In this document: in pieces, positions 1-8,425 of the stretch
Position numbering within the stretch: the first letter of the stretch is position 1
How the letters are laid out: every line of letters begins with the position of its first letter
NCBI GenBank assembly: GCA_035934015.1
Contig: DASYYH010000027.1
Location: 1-64,000, forward strand
DNA: 64,000 nt
Reading direction: 5' to 3'
Origin: Candidatus Acidiferrales bacterium
GTDB lineage: Bacteria > Acidobacteriota > Terriglobia > Acidiferrales > UBA7541
Program-made: the position numbers and the translations under genes
Notes under the pieces: model-generated
The model's database searches: none
Told to the model about the DNA's origin: nothing
The model's input: the letters and a program-made list of their open reading frames with translations, nothing else

Positions 1-53
1 TTGGCCACTGCCAGCGCGATGCGAGAAAAAGGCAGGAGTCCGACTTCGGCCAT
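1..53 (-). CDS. 5' end of an unidentified gene running off the left edge
   Basis: An ATG at 53-51 on the minus strand is preceded by a near-perfect ribosome binding site (AGGAGG, five bases upstream). The reading frame then stays open to the window edge and encodes about 17 residues, beginning MAEVGLLPFSRIALAVA, a hydrophobic start that would suit a membrane or exported protein. Too little is visible to name a function. The gene would be divergent from the thioredoxin-like gene at 243, with the 189 bp between them carrying both promoters. Confidence 0.5.
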   Translation of the reverse strand, partial: MAEVGLLPFSRIALAVA

Positions 54-208
54 CGCACCTCCTGCTTCGATAGCAAACAACAATGGACCAGCGCCGAATA
101 TCTCGAATTTTCATCGCCGTAGCGAGGATGTCAACAGAGCCAGCTTTCTTCTTGACTCTATGCGATTCGCGAATGGTACAGGTCAGACATCCAATCAGAC
201 TCCTAGCC

Positions 209-237
209 TTGTACTCTTAGTGAATCAGACCGATAAT
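209..237 (+). promoter_or_regulatory. Candidate sigma-70 promoter placing the start site at the GTG codon
   Basis: TTGTAC (209-214) and GATAAT (232-237) are separated by 17 bp. The -10 matches consensus at five of six positions and the -35 is weak. Transcription would begin around base 244, almost exactly at the GTG start (243) of the thioredoxin-like gene. No Shine-Dalgarno sequence is visible, so the message could be leaderless. Confidence 0.35.
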
Positions 238-242
238 ATACG

Positions 243-1187
243 GTGGAAGGACGGAAGATTTTGCGCCGAACATTGGCAATATTGGCGGGGATGGCAGCGC
301 TAGTTACGGTTTGTTTGCTGACGTTGGCCGGAATCCACGCGCGGGCTCGGAATCGAGCTGCCGGGTCCAATGCTCCAACATCAGAAAAAACCGTTTCCAA
401 GCGAGCCGTGAACGCTGCTCAAGATGCTTCCGACGACAAGCCTGCGATTTTGTATTTCGCCAAAGATCCCGAGCCAGTACCGCCATTTCTTACTCAGGAC
501 CTTTCCGGCAAGCCCGTCTCGACAACCGCTCTAAGAGGCAAAGTTATCCTCCTCAATTTCTGGGCGACATGGTGCGGCCCCTGCCGCGAAGAAATACCGG
601 AATTAATTGCCTTGCAGGCTCAATATCCTGACCAGCTGGCGGTCATCGGTGCCTCGGAAGACGACATTCCGCCTGCGCAAGTTGCAAAGTTTGCGCAGAA
701 AATGAATATCAACTATCCGGTCATCATGGCTACTCGGCAACTCGACGAGGAATACGGGGGAATCGCAGCATTCCCAACTTCATTTTTGATCAACACGCAG
801 GGCCGCGTGGTACAGAAAGACGTCGGTGTATATTCATTCGCATACTACAATATGCAGATCCGGGCTCTCCTCGGACTTCCCGTAAACGCGAGGATCGAGA
901 CCTTCGAGGATGTGGGGCAAATTTTCTTGAAAAATGCCGCGCATGCCTCCCAGTTGCCAGGTGTCAGTTTCTCAGGCTTAACGCAGGCGCAGAAAAAAAT
1001 CGCGCTGCACAGATTGAACGCCGAGTCTTGTACATGCGGATGCAAATTTACGCTGGCTCAATGCCGGATTAATGACACGAGTTGTCCCGTAAGCAACAGT
1101 ATCGCCAACCAAATTGTCCGTGAAGTTGCAAAAGGAAGCACATCAAAGAACGTTTTTTCTCCGAAGACGCAATCCGAAGACCGATAA
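243..1187 (+). CDS. TlpA/ResA-like membrane-anchored thiol-disulfide oxidoreductase
   Basis: This 314-residue protein has an N-terminal hydrophobic segment (about residues 10-32), a linker, and a thioredoxin-like AhpC/TSA-Redoxin domain (about 80-215) with the redox motif WCGPC (Cys111, Cys114). It should act in the periplasm, reducing disulfides, as TlpA/ResA proteins do in cytochrome c maturation. The C-terminal tail (about 240-300) has a second cysteine-rich block, CTCGC followed by CRINDTSC, resembling the cysteine/histidine-type motif seen near cytochrome biogenesis proteins. That tail is an unusual addition, and what it binds is unknown. The start is GTG at 243 with no clear ribosome site; a later start inside the hydrophobic segment is possible. 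Confidence 0.8.
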   Translation: MEGRKILRRTLAILAGMAALVTVCLLTLAGIHARARNRAAGSNAPTSEKTVSKRAVNAAQDASDDKPAILYFAKDPEPVPPFLTQDLSGKPVSTTALRGKVILLNFWATWCGPCREEIPELIALQAQYPDQLAVIGASEDDIPPAQVAKFAQKMNINYPVIMATRQLDEEYGGIAAFPTSFLINTQGRVVQKDVGVYSFAYYNMQIRALLGLPVNARIETFEDVGQIFLKNAAHASQLPGVSFSGLTQAQKKIALHRLNAESCTCGCKFTLAQCRINDTSCPVSNSIANQIVREVAKGSTSKNVFSPKTQSEDR

Positions 1188-1230
1188 CAAAAGCTGCAAA
1201 TACTCGAAACATCTCGCGTTCAAATGAAAC

Positions 1231-1279
1231 GAGCGGCGTAGTCCTCGTTGTTTCTCGAACTGAAATGCATACGCCGCTC
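1231..1279. terminator. 10-bp perfect inverted repeat between convergent genes
   Basis: GAGCGGCGTA (1231-1240) and TACGCCGCTC (1270-1279) form a perfect 10-bp stem around a 29-base loop that can pair further. It lies between the ends of two converging genes (1187 and 1323), where a two-way terminator would be expected. No strong T tract follows on either side, so this is a structural call only. Confidence 0.45.
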
Positions 1280-1322
1280 ACCCTAGTAGAAATTCTATAG
1301 GTCCGACGACATCTCGGAGAGC

Positions 1323-1622
1323 CTAGTGCGTGTCAGCGTACTTAAGGGCTGCGTCAAGTTCCGCAAGAGCCTCAGCGATATGGTGCCTTGCTTTGTCGCG
1401 ATGACCGCCGAAATCGTGCGCCGCATGAGCCAGGTGATTGTCAGCTTGCCTTAAAAGACGCATGGCATCGTCAATCTCCGGGTGTGGCCTGGGTGCGGGC
1501 ATCGCAGCCGTGGCAGTTGTCATCGATGGCCCCGGCTCTGCAGAGATTGCCAAGGGAAACGAAAGGGCGATGCCGAAGGCCATTGCGGCAAGGATCGTCA
1601 AAATGCGCTTGGAAAGTGTCAT
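1323..1622 (-). CDS. Small exported histidine-rich alpha-helical protein, function unknown
   Basis: The 99-residue product begins MTLSKRILTILAAMAFG, a clear signal peptide or anchor with a likely cleavage region around residues 25-30. A Pro/Ala-rich linker follows, then a helical C-terminal half rich in His, Ala and Leu. I chose ATG 1622 because GAGGAGG lies about eight bases upstream; the longer frame to 1685 lacks such a site. The helical part resembles small periplasmic proteins with paired helices, but I cannot assign a family. Confidence 0.6.
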   Translation of the reverse strand: MTLSKRILTILAAMAFGIALSFPLAISAEPGPSMTTATAAMPAPRPHPEIDDAMRLLRQADNHLAHAAHDFGGHRDKARHHIAEALAELDAALKYADTH

Positions 1623-1637
1623 CCAGAAATCCTCCTC

Positions 1638-1664
1638 GTCCGACATTCGGCTCGGACAGCCGAA
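1638..1664. promoter_or_regulatory. Two overlapping, mutually exclusive hairpins upstream of the small exported-protein gene
   Basis: GTCCGA (1638-1643) pairs with TCGGAC (1652-1657), and TTCGGC (1646-1651) pairs with GCCGAA (1659-1664). Each hairpin uses bases from the other's loop, so only one can form at a time unless they make a pseudoknot. The pair overlaps the 5' leader of the minus-strand gene (start 1622). The role is unknown; it could be an operator or an RNA switch. Confidence 0.3.
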
Positions 1665-1723
1665 ATCATCCAACAGAAGAATCAAATCGTCTCAAAAAGC
1701 AAACGAAACAAACCGGCCCGTAT

Positions 1724-1756
1724 GACTCGACTGGAAAATCGAGTCGCGGTTTTTTT
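1724..1756 (+). terminator. Intrinsic terminator-like hairpin ahead of the desaturase gene
   Basis: GACTCGA (1724-1730) and TCGAGTC (1739-1745) form a 7-bp stem with an 8-base loop, followed by GCGG and seven T residues (1750-1756). This is a textbook Rho-independent terminator for plus-strand transcription. No plus-strand gene ends just before it, so it either ends a short transcript or read-through, or it acts as an attenuator in the desaturase leader. It also argues against long N-terminal extensions of the desaturase. Confidence 0.6.
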
Positions 1757-1919
1757 GGACCATATCCGGATGGAACGCGATGCGCAAATATCCGAACAGG
1801 GGATCCCAATTGCTCCTGCAATGAGGATTCTACTGTGCAAGCCGCGACGGCTCATTGCTCTCAGTGGATCATGCGTACTAAAAGTTATCTTAAAGAAGTC
1901 AGTCCAAGGCGGTGAAAAC

Positions 1920-2747
1920 TTGGAAAGCCCTCATGCCGTATCGTTTGACTATCGAATCTTTGCAGTCTATTCTGAGTTGTTCGCTTTCCGATCCGAAGCT
2001 GAACAGACTGAGGGAGCTTTGCTCTTACATCTCTTATACGCAACTATTGCCGTCGTTCTAGTGGTTCAACTCTCTGCCTTTGCAACAAGCATTTATCTCC
2101 ATCGGACGCTGGCTCACCGTGGGGTTTATTTGCACCCGGTTGTGGCATTCCCGATGCGCCTTCAGCTATGGCTCTGGACCGGAATCAACACAAAGGAGTG
2201 GGTAGCGGTGCACCGAAAGCATCATCGCCACACGGATGTAGAAGGTGATCCGCACAGTCCTGTTCTCGAAGGTTTGTGGCGGATTCTTCTTGGGAATGTC
2301 TACTACTACACGCGGGAAGCGAAGAATGCGGAAACCCTCACGACCTTCGCTCCGGACATTGGCAACGACTGGCTCGACCGCTATATTTTCGGCTTTGGCC
2401 TCGCTGGTGTGATTCTCGGAATTTCCATTTTCATGTTGATTCTGGGACCTGTTTGGGGCGGTGCGGCATTCCTGGTGCAGGCTTCGACGTACATTTTCCT
2501 CAATGCTGTCATAAACGGCGCGAATCACGCGATTGGCAAGCAGAATTTCGACAATACAGCGACGAATCTCGGTTTCATTGCATTACTTACTGCAGGAGAG
2601 GGTTGGCACAACAATCACCACGCGTATCCGACATCGGCACGCTTCAGCATATCTCGCGGCGAATTCGATCCCTCTTGGCCGGTGATTAAGATGTTGACGT
2701 GGATGCACCTTGCGCGTCCGCTGAAGCTGGCACCAAAAATGGAGTAA
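1920..2747 (+). CDS. Acyl-CoA/fatty-acid desaturase (stearoyl-CoA desaturase type)
   Basis: This is an integral-membrane di-iron desaturase that introduces a double bond into acyl chains. The three diagnostic histidine boxes are present: HRTLAH (residues 61-66), HRKHH (98-102) and HNNHH (230-234). Hydrophobic segments lie between them, with a further pair at about 170-200. The 275-residue length fits bacterial delta-9 desaturases. The frame is open back to 1482, but that part overlaps the opposite-strand gene and a terminator hairpin. The TTG at 1920 has AAGGCGG about eight bases upstream and is my choice; a TTG near 2019 is an alternative. The methyltransferase gene follows after 11 bases, suggesting cotranscription. 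Confidence 0.82.
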   Translation: MESPHAVSFDYRIFAVYSELFAFRSEAEQTEGALLLHLLYATIAVVLVVQLSAFATSIYLHRTLAHRGVYLHPVVAFPMRLQLWLWTGINTKEWVAVHRKHHRHTDVEGDPHSPVLEGLWRILLGNVYYYTREAKNAETLTTFAPDIGNDWLDRYIFGFGLAGVILGISIFMLILGPVWGGAAFLVQASTYIFLNAVINGANHAIGKQNFDNTATNLGFIALLTAGEGWHNNHHAYPTSARFSISRGEFDPSWPVIKMLTWMHLARPLKLAPKME

Positions 2748-2758
2748 TACGGCCTACT

Positions 2759-3598
2759 ATGGCCGGCGATTGGAATCCCGAAAACTACTTAAAGTTCGCT
2801 GAAGAGCGTACGCAACCGTGCCGCGATTTAGCAGCACGCATTGCTGTTCCTCAAGTTCGCACCGTAATCGATCTCGGCTGCGGCCCGGGCAATAGCACGC
2901 AAGTTCTCACGGAACGCTGGCCTGGCGCTCAAGTCACAGCGCTTGACAGTGACGCGTCGATGATCAACGCCGCGATTGAATCGAATCCACGCGGGCGATG
3001 GATCACAGGCGACATCGGGAAGTGGGCCGCTGGCGAGCCGCCCAATGCTACAGCGGAAAAATCTGCTGAAAGAGTCGCTGAAAACAAATCAGAGAATGAA
3101 CTTTATGACGTCGTTTTTTCCAATGCTGCTCTGCAGTGGCTGCCCGACCATGCCACGCTTTATCCTCAACTTTTTTCCCACGTCGCGCCCGGCGGCGCTC
3201 TGGCCGTTCAAATTCCAAGCAGCCAAGACCGCCCAGCCTATCGGCTTTTGCGTGAAATGGCTGCGTCAATCAGCTGGCGGAAATGGTTCCCTACGGGACG
3301 AGTCCGTACCTGGCACGCACACGACTGGGAGTTTTACTATGACTTGCTTGCCCCCTTGGCCTCACGCGTCAATGTTTGGCTGACGGAATATTTTCACGTT
3401 ATGCCTGACGCTAGAACCATTGTGGAATGGTACAGCGCCACGGGCATGCGCCCATACTTGACGCCTATTACGGAAGAGACTGACCGTGGGAAATTCATCG
3501 CCGAGTATACGGAAAAGATCCGCGTCGCCTACCCGTCCCGCCCTGACGGCAACATTCTGTTTTCATTTCTTCGCATCTTCCTCATTGCCTACCGCTAA
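2759..3598 (+). CDS. tam: Trans-aconitate 2-methyltransferase-like SAM-dependent methyltransferase
   Basis: The 279-residue protein starts MAGDWNPENYLKFAEERTQP, the characteristic opening of Tam proteins, which methylate trans-aconitate formed by non-enzymatic isomerisation of cis-aconitate. Class I methyltransferase motif I reads VIDLGCGPGNST (about residues 38-49), and the later NAALQWLPDH segment matches motif IV/V. A short charged insert (about 100-118) makes it longer than the E. coli enzyme (252 residues, from memory). ATG 2759 was chosen over the upstream GTG/ATG choices because homologues begin here. It follows the desaturase by 11 bases. Confidence 0.85.
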   Translation: MAGDWNPENYLKFAEERTQPCRDLAARIAVPQVRTVIDLGCGPGNSTQVLTERWPGAQVTALDSDASMINAAIESNPRGRWITGDIGKWAAGEPPNATAEKSAERVAENKSENELYDVVFSNAALQWLPDHATLYPQLFSHVAPGGALAVQIPSSQDRPAYRLLREMAASISWRKWFPTGRVRTWHAHDWEFYYDLLAPLASRVNVWLTEYFHVMPDARTIVEWYSATGMRPYLTPITEETDRGKFIAEYTEKIRVAYPSRPDGNILFSFLRIFLIAYR

Positions 3599-3635
3599 GC
3601 ACGTTCACCGGCAAGCGTCCATCGCCGTAGTTAGC

Positions 3636-5483
3636 TCAGCCAGCCGATCGCATTTCGAGCCTCGGATGCTTGAGGTGGAAGGGTGTCGCGTTCTGATAGG
3701 CACGGGCAAACGCGAGTAGTTTGCTTTCTCCAAACAGTTGCCCAAGAAATGTAAGGCTCACGGGAGTACCGGGTCCGCCATAATTTCCAACCATTCCATC
3801 TTTGTTCTCGACCGCCGGCGGAGCATCGTCGCCGCGAAAGCCATTCGGAAGAATCAGGGCTGGATGCCCCGTGAGATTCGTCACCGTGAGCTGCTCACCA
3901 TTTGTCGGCGCAACAATGACGTCAAAACTCCCGAAGGCCTTCGCTACGCCTTGCATCGCAAGGAATTTTGCGCGGTTTGCCTGAACATATTCAACGGCTG
4001 GAACGAAACGCGCGGCGCGGAAAGTATTCGGCCAGGCAGTGGGCCCCTGATCCACCATCAGTTTGTCGCGACCGGTGCGAGTCAATTCGTCGAAAGCCGC
4101 CGCTGCCTCCACGTTGAGGATCGTAACCATCGGCTGGTACGGTAGCTTCGGGAGTTCGACAGGAATCAATTTAACACCCATCTGGGACAATTTTCGAAGT
4201 GCCGCATCGTTAAACTTTTGATCTGACTCCGCTGATGCAATGAATTGTCGACGCTCCTCATCGCTGATTCCCCGAGATCCCTTCAGACGTTCTTCCAGCG
4301 CCGCTCGATCAAATTTGAATTCCGATTCGAGGTATCCGACGCGGAATTTGCGCCAATCCTGATGTGCGTTCCAATTAAAAACAGCCGGTCGAACCGAACG
4401 ATCTTCCCCATCCGGCCCGGCTATCGCGTCGAGTACAAGTGCACAATCCTCGACGCAGCGACAAATAGGACCTAGCTTGTCCTGGCTCCAAGACAATGCC
4501 ATCGCTCCGGTGCGCGGCACATGTCCAAATGTCGGACGCAGCCCCGTACAACCACAGCGTGTGCTGGGTGAAGAAATTGACCCGAGCGTCTCAGATCCAA
4601 CCGAAAAGCCAACGCATCCTGCGGCGGTCGCTGAGGCTGGCCCCGCTGAAGAACCACTCGATCCTTGATCAGGATTCCAAGGATTGCGTGTAACACCTCC
4701 GAACCAGCGGTCTCCCTCTGCAAGCGCTCCGAGCGTGAGTTTTGCGACAAGAACGGCGCCCGCGGCGTCGAGCCGCTTAACTACAGTTGCATCCTCGTCA
4801 ATTGTCTGCTCTTTGTAAGGCGCGGCGCCCCACGTGGTTGGATAGCCCTTGACTGCAAGCAGATCCTTCGCGCCCCACGGAATTCCATGCAGGGGTCCAC
4901 GATATTTCCCAGCAGCGATTTCGCGATCTACCTCCTTGGCTTTGGCGAGCGCACGATCCTCGGTCGGCGTGATTACGAACTGCAAAAGGGGGTCGTAACG
5001 CTTCAGGCGGGCAAGATACATCTGCGTCAGGGCCGTTGACGAAACTTTCTTTGTGCGCAAAATCTCGGTGAGCTCACGAACAGTATAAAAAGCAACCTCC
5101 TCGAGATCCTTTGGCACTCCGCGAACACCTATCGCAGGCGCCGCGGACATTGCCGGCGGACGCTTTACTTTTTCGAGATGCATATCTGTGCTGATGAATG
5201 GGTCGAAAACCATTGCCGGTTGCACGCCGTTGGCGATGTGTAGTTGATATATCTCATCGTAGCCTTTCGCCGCGCTCTCAAGATCGCGGAGCATCATCTC
5301 GCGATCTTCCGGCGGAATGGGAACATCAGCGATGATTGCAGCCTGGCTGATCATGTCCGATGTAATTTTTTGCGCATCGCCATCCGCCATAGCCCACAGC
5401 ACCCCTGGCAAAAGAGTCCCCGCAAGTCCGAATCTCGAGCAAGCGGAAAGGAAATGGCGGCGATCGATCATTATTTTCTCCAT
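3636..5483 (-). CDS. Tat-type exported amidase (amidase-signature family)
   Basis: The 615-residue product begins with a twin-arginine-like leader (IDRRHFLSACSRFGLAG, near residues 6-22), so it is probably folded in the cytoplasm and exported. The catalytic amidase-signature domain (about 130-600) shows Lys206 in GIPWGAKDLL, the Gly/Ser-rich loop GSSGSSAG containing the cis-Ser (about 278), and the nucleophile in GSETLGS (about Ser302). The spacing matches GatA-like enzymes. It hydrolyses an amide, but the substrate cannot be read from sequence. Genomic isolation and export argue against a role in tRNA amidotransfer. ATG 5471 (MIDRRHF) also has a good ribosome site and is an alternative start. 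Confidence 0.82.
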   Translation of the reverse strand: MEKIMIDRRHFLSACSRFGLAGTLLPGVLWAMADGDAQKITSDMISQAAIIADVPIPPEDREMMLRDLESAAKGYDEIYQLHIANGVQPAMVFDPFISTDMHLEKVKRPPAMSAAPAIGVRGVPKDLEEVAFYTVRELTEILRTKKVSSTALTQMYLARLKRYDPLLQFVITPTEDRALAKAKEVDREIAAGKYRGPLHGIPWGAKDLLAVKGYPTTWGAAPYKEQTIDEDATVVKRLDAAGAVLVAKLTLGALAEGDRWFGGVTRNPWNPDQGSSGSSAGPASATAAGCVGFSVGSETLGSISSPSTRCGCTGLRPTFGHVPRTGAMALSWSQDKLGPICRCVEDCALVLDAIAGPDGEDRSVRPAVFNWNAHQDWRKFRVGYLESEFKFDRAALEERLKGSRGISDEERRQFIASAESDQKFNDAALRKLSQMGVKLIPVELPKLPYQPMVTILNVEAAAAFDELTRTGRDKLMVDQGPTAWPNTFRAARFVPAVEYVQANRAKFLAMQGVAKAFGSFDVIVAPTNGEQLTVTNLTGHPALILPNGFRGDDAPPAVENKDGMVGNYGGPGTPVSLTFLGQLFGESKLLAFARAYQNATPFHLKHPRLEMRSAG

Positions 5484-5644
5484 GTCAGCAGCCTCACTGG
5501 CATCACCATGGTAGAGTATCGTGCAAATCAACTCTTGATGTCGGCGGCGCATTCTCCAACTACACGGCTAGCGAGTCAATAACAATAGGAGGCCCCTCTA
5601 TGAGCAGAAGAATAAGAGCATGAAATCGATTGAATACGAACGGG

Positions 5645-6085
5645 CTATTGGACGGTCAAAACGAGAGTGGCAGTCTTCTTCTCGCCAGAAGAATTGGTTA
5701 TGGTCAAAGTATAAGTCGTCGTTTTTTCTGGTGAAACCGAAACACACCTTTCAGGGGATGGCCAAACTCCCTCCGAGGGCTTTGGTGTAAGCATCACGTC
5801 CTTTGCGTTGGAAACGCCATAGCAAATCTGAGATGAGTCCCCCCGATGGATGGCGCCAGGTGCAGCGTAGAAATTCATAATCTCAAAATTGCTCCCGCCT
5901 AGCCCCTCCGCCAATCGTCGCGCGCGTTCTCGCTCCGCCCGTGCTGCTTTTTCCTCGATGGCCTGATTTTCTTCATGACGCGAATAAAATATGCTCGCGA
6001 CGACGAGGCCGACGATTACGACGACAACCCACGTAAATTTGAACAACGTCTGAGGCAATGATTTGTCGTGGGGATCATTTCCCAT
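5645..6085 (-). CDS. Membrane-anchored protein with an Ig-like extracytoplasmic domain
   Basis: The 146-residue protein begins MGNDPHDKSLPQ, has one transmembrane segment (about residues 15-36, VVVVIVGLVVASIF), a charged Glu/Arg coiled stretch (about 40-62) and a beta-rich C-terminal domain (about 65-146). That domain ends in TTTYTLTITNSSGEKKTATL, the usual closing strands of an Ig-like/PKD-like fold. It is probably a periplasmic-facing anchor protein of unknown role. ATG 6085 is preceded by GGAAGGA. Two cysteines (in QICYGV and PERCVS) could form a disulfide. Confidence 0.6.
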   Translation of the reverse strand: MGNDPHDKSLPQTLFKFTWVVVVIVGLVVASIFYSRHEENQAIEEKAARAERERARRLAEGLGGSNFEIMNFYAAPGAIHRGDSSQICYGVSNAKDVMLTPKPSEGVWPSPERCVSVSPEKTTTYTLTITNSSGEKKTATLVLTVQ

Positions 6086-6229
6086 TTGAGAATCCTTCCA
6101 ATAACCCAAGAGGCCGGATCTTCAATCTTCTTTCAGGAGCTCGCGCCATAAATCTCGTTTCAGGGCTTCTCTCAACACGATCCTCATACTTCTACTACTC
6201 TATCTCAAGTGCAACTTGGAAGGAGGAGT

Positions 6230-7387
6230 TTAAGCTTCAACAGCGGTCGACGGGCGTATCCGCTCAAAAATCGAGTCCAAAAAGTCGGGGATTTCAAATA
6301 CGGCTCGATTAGTCTCGCGGGACGCGTTCTTTCGGCACTCGGCAAGTCTCTCAGGCTGGAGAAGCTCTGCGACAGCCGGAACGATGTTCCGGAAAGAGCG
6401 GAGTACAATGCCCACATTTCGCGTGCGGATCCATTCCGCGTTGTATCGCTCTTGGGGGAGCGTCCATGCATTGCATTCGGCGATTACCGGCAGACCCTCG
6501 GCGACGGCTTCTGAAATGCTTCCCGGTCCTGGTTTGCCGATGAAGAAATCCGAAATATGCATGTAATAAGGAATTTCGTTTGTGAATCCTTCGACAAAAT
6601 AACGCACGCAAGATTTCTTCTCGCGGAGGGCTCTGGCAAGATCTCGGTTTTTTCCACAGATCAAAATCAGTTGAAGATCGATCTCAGAGCGAGCCAACCG
6701 ATCGACAATTTCGACCATGACACGATTTCCATGCCCGCCGAACAACACCAGAGCCGTCGGCACATCCGGCAGTAAGTTCAGCTGATGACGTTCCAGTGCG
6801 ACATCTGAGGATTGCGGCTCGTAAAAACGCGGATGGAGGATCATTCCCGAAGCCTGAAATATATGGTTCCTCCCATGTCCTAGAGCGATCGCTTGAGCGA
6901 CAGCTTTTTCTGATCCACAGACGAAAAATTGTTCCTGACGCTCGATCCAAAAATGTGGCGGGTAATCAGCTAGATCAGTAAGGATAGTGACAAACGGCCG
7001 ACCCGGAAAAACTTTCCTATAACTCTCGCACAAAGCGCGATTGAAGTGCGGGACAAAAGAAACCAGCATATCCGGCTGCGTCATCTCCCAATGCCGTTCG
7101 AGCAGCCGAACAATCTGCCGGCGATAAGCGCGAATGACCAGTTGCAGGACTCTCATGAGTTGCGTACTACCGAGCGTCCAGCCATTTCTGAGCATGCCGT
7201 TGTAGAAGTCCTGTATCCGGATGCCAGCGTATTTCTTCAAGATGTCAATATCGTCGAGAACTTCTTGGAGGTTGGTGAGTCGAATTTCCCATGGCCGCCG
7301 CTGGGCTTGAATGGCCATCTGAAGCGCCGTGGCTGCCGCGCGGTGGCCGCCACCGGCATCGAAAAAGCCGAATTCGATTCGCTCCAT
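6230..7387 (-). CDS. GT28-type glycosyltransferase, MGDG synthase/diacylglycerol glucosyltransferase-like
   Basis: The 385-residue protein opens MERIEFGFFDAGGGHRAAA, the glycine-rich acceptor-domain loop typical of MGDG synthase and UgtP-like diacylglycerol glycosyltransferases. A second Rossmann half contains LVLFGGHGN (nucleotide-sugar domain start) and GKPGPGSISEAVAEGLPV, the donor-binding signature of family 28. The likely reaction transfers a hexose to a lipid at the inner face of the membrane. ATG 7387 was chosen over the start at 7405 because the core fold begins immediately. It is divergent from the PHP-PAP2 pair, and together they suggest lipid remodelling. Confidence 0.75.
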   Translation of the reverse strand: MERIEFGFFDAGGGHRAAATALQMAIQAQRRPWEIRLTNLQEVLDDIDILKKYAGIRIQDFYNGMLRNGWTLGSTQLMRVLQLVIRAYRRQIVRLLERHWEMTQPDMLVSFVPHFNRALCESYRKVFPGRPFVTILTDLADYPPHFWIERQEQFFVCGSEKAVAQAIALGHGRNHIFQASGMILHPRFYEPQSSDVALERHQLNLLPDVPTALVLFGGHGNRVMVEIVDRLARSEIDLQLILICGKNRDLARALREKKSCVRYFVEGFTNEIPYYMHISDFFIGKPGPGSISEAVAEGLPVIAECNAWTLPQERYNAEWIRTRNVGIVLRSFRNIVPAVAELLQPERLAECRKNASRETNRAVFEIPDFLDSIFERIRPSTAVEA

Positions 7388-7537
7388 GCTTGGCCATCGT
7401 GACACCGGGAGTGCCGTCGCGTGCTACAGTTTTGTTAAATGTCCGTTACTATGCTGAAAGAGTTAAGTGCCGTGTTTTTGCAGAACTTTAGCCTCGCCGT
7501 CATGCGGGTGTAACAGGCATTTTCTACGCTCGTAGTT

Positions 7538-8425
7538 GTGAAGTGCGACATGCATGTCCACTCATACTTCTCCGGCCCGTGCACCACTCCTTTTTTTTCT
7601 CGGATATGCCGCGAAAGTTATAGCGATCCCGAAGAAGTTTATTCCCATCTGCGTCGCCGCGGGATGAGCCTCTTTACTCTGACGGATCACGACTCAATCG
7701 AGGGAGCCGAGAAGCTCCTGCGGCATCCCGGCTTTTTTGTGAGTGAGGAAGTTACATGCCGCATGCCGAGTGGCACGATAGCGCACATCGGCGTTTTTGA
7801 TATCACTGAAAAGCAGCATATACAGGTTCAGCAACGGCGAGGCGATCTGGTTGCATTGCTCATGTATCTGACAGAGCGCCGAATTCTTTTCAGTGTCAAC
7901 CACGTGTTTTCCGGTTTGACCGGTCCGCGCGCCGACGAGGATTTTCTCTGGTTCAAACAGTACTTCCCCGCTGTTGAAACACACAACAGCCACATGGCGT
8001 TTATTCAAAACGAAAATGCGGCGCAATTTGCCCGGCGGTTTTCAAAGCTGGAAATCGGAGGCAGCGATGCTCACGCTCTGCCGTCCGTCGGCAGCGCATT
8101 TACAGAAGTGCCCGATGCACGAAATAAAGAGGAATTTTTCGCCGGCCTGCGTGCAGGAATGGGTCGAATAGGCGGAGAGTCTGGGAGCACTCGAAAATTG
8201 GCAAGAGACCTTCTGCTCATCGGCCTTGAAATGATTCGAGAGGACATTCGCACCTCTCCACTTTTGCCATTGGCAATCCTTGTGCCCGTCGCCGCTTTTC
8301 TAAACTATCGTAGCGAACACAAATTTAGCAGGTATTGGTCCAAGAAGATTCTTGGCAAGCGCGAACCACGCAAACTTTCCGGCTGGATCAGTGTACCGCA
8401 GCGCGCAACGGAGGAATGGACATGA
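7538..8425 (+). CDS. PHP-domain metal-dependent phosphoesterase
   Basis: The 295-residue protein starts at GTG with CDMHVHSYFSG, the first PHP metal-binding motif. The other expected ligands follow: TLTDHDSI, SEEVTC, the His of VNHVF, ETHNSHM and GGSDAHALP. PHP proteins hydrolyse phosphate esters with two or three metal ions, but the substrate is not evident. The C-terminal 80 residues form an extra region with a hydrophobic stretch (PLLPLAILVPVAAFL) and a basic tail, which may hold it at the membrane. Its stop codon overlaps the next start, so it is translationally coupled to a PAP2 phosphatase, favouring a lipid or lipid-linked substrate. Confidence 0.78.
   Translation: MKCDMHVHSYFSGPCTTPFFSRICRESYSDPEEVYSHLRRRGMSLFTLTDHDSIEGAEKLLRHPGFFVSEEVTCRMPSGTIAHIGVFDITEKQHIQVQQRRGDLVALLMYLTERRILFSVNHVFSGLTGPRADEDFLWFKQYFPAVETHNSHMAFIQNENAAQFARRFSKLEIGGSDAHALPSVGSAFTEVPDARNKEEFFAGLRAGMGRIGGESGSTRKLARDLLLIGLEMIREDIRTSPLLPLAILVPVAAFLNYRSEHKFSRYWSKKILGKREPRKLSGWISVPQRATEEWT

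Noticed and set aside
1-303. 100-residue open frame on the plus strand from the left edge
   Set aside because: It overlaps both the well-supported minus-strand start at 53 and the thioredoxin-like gene, has low-complexity composition and no ribosome site.
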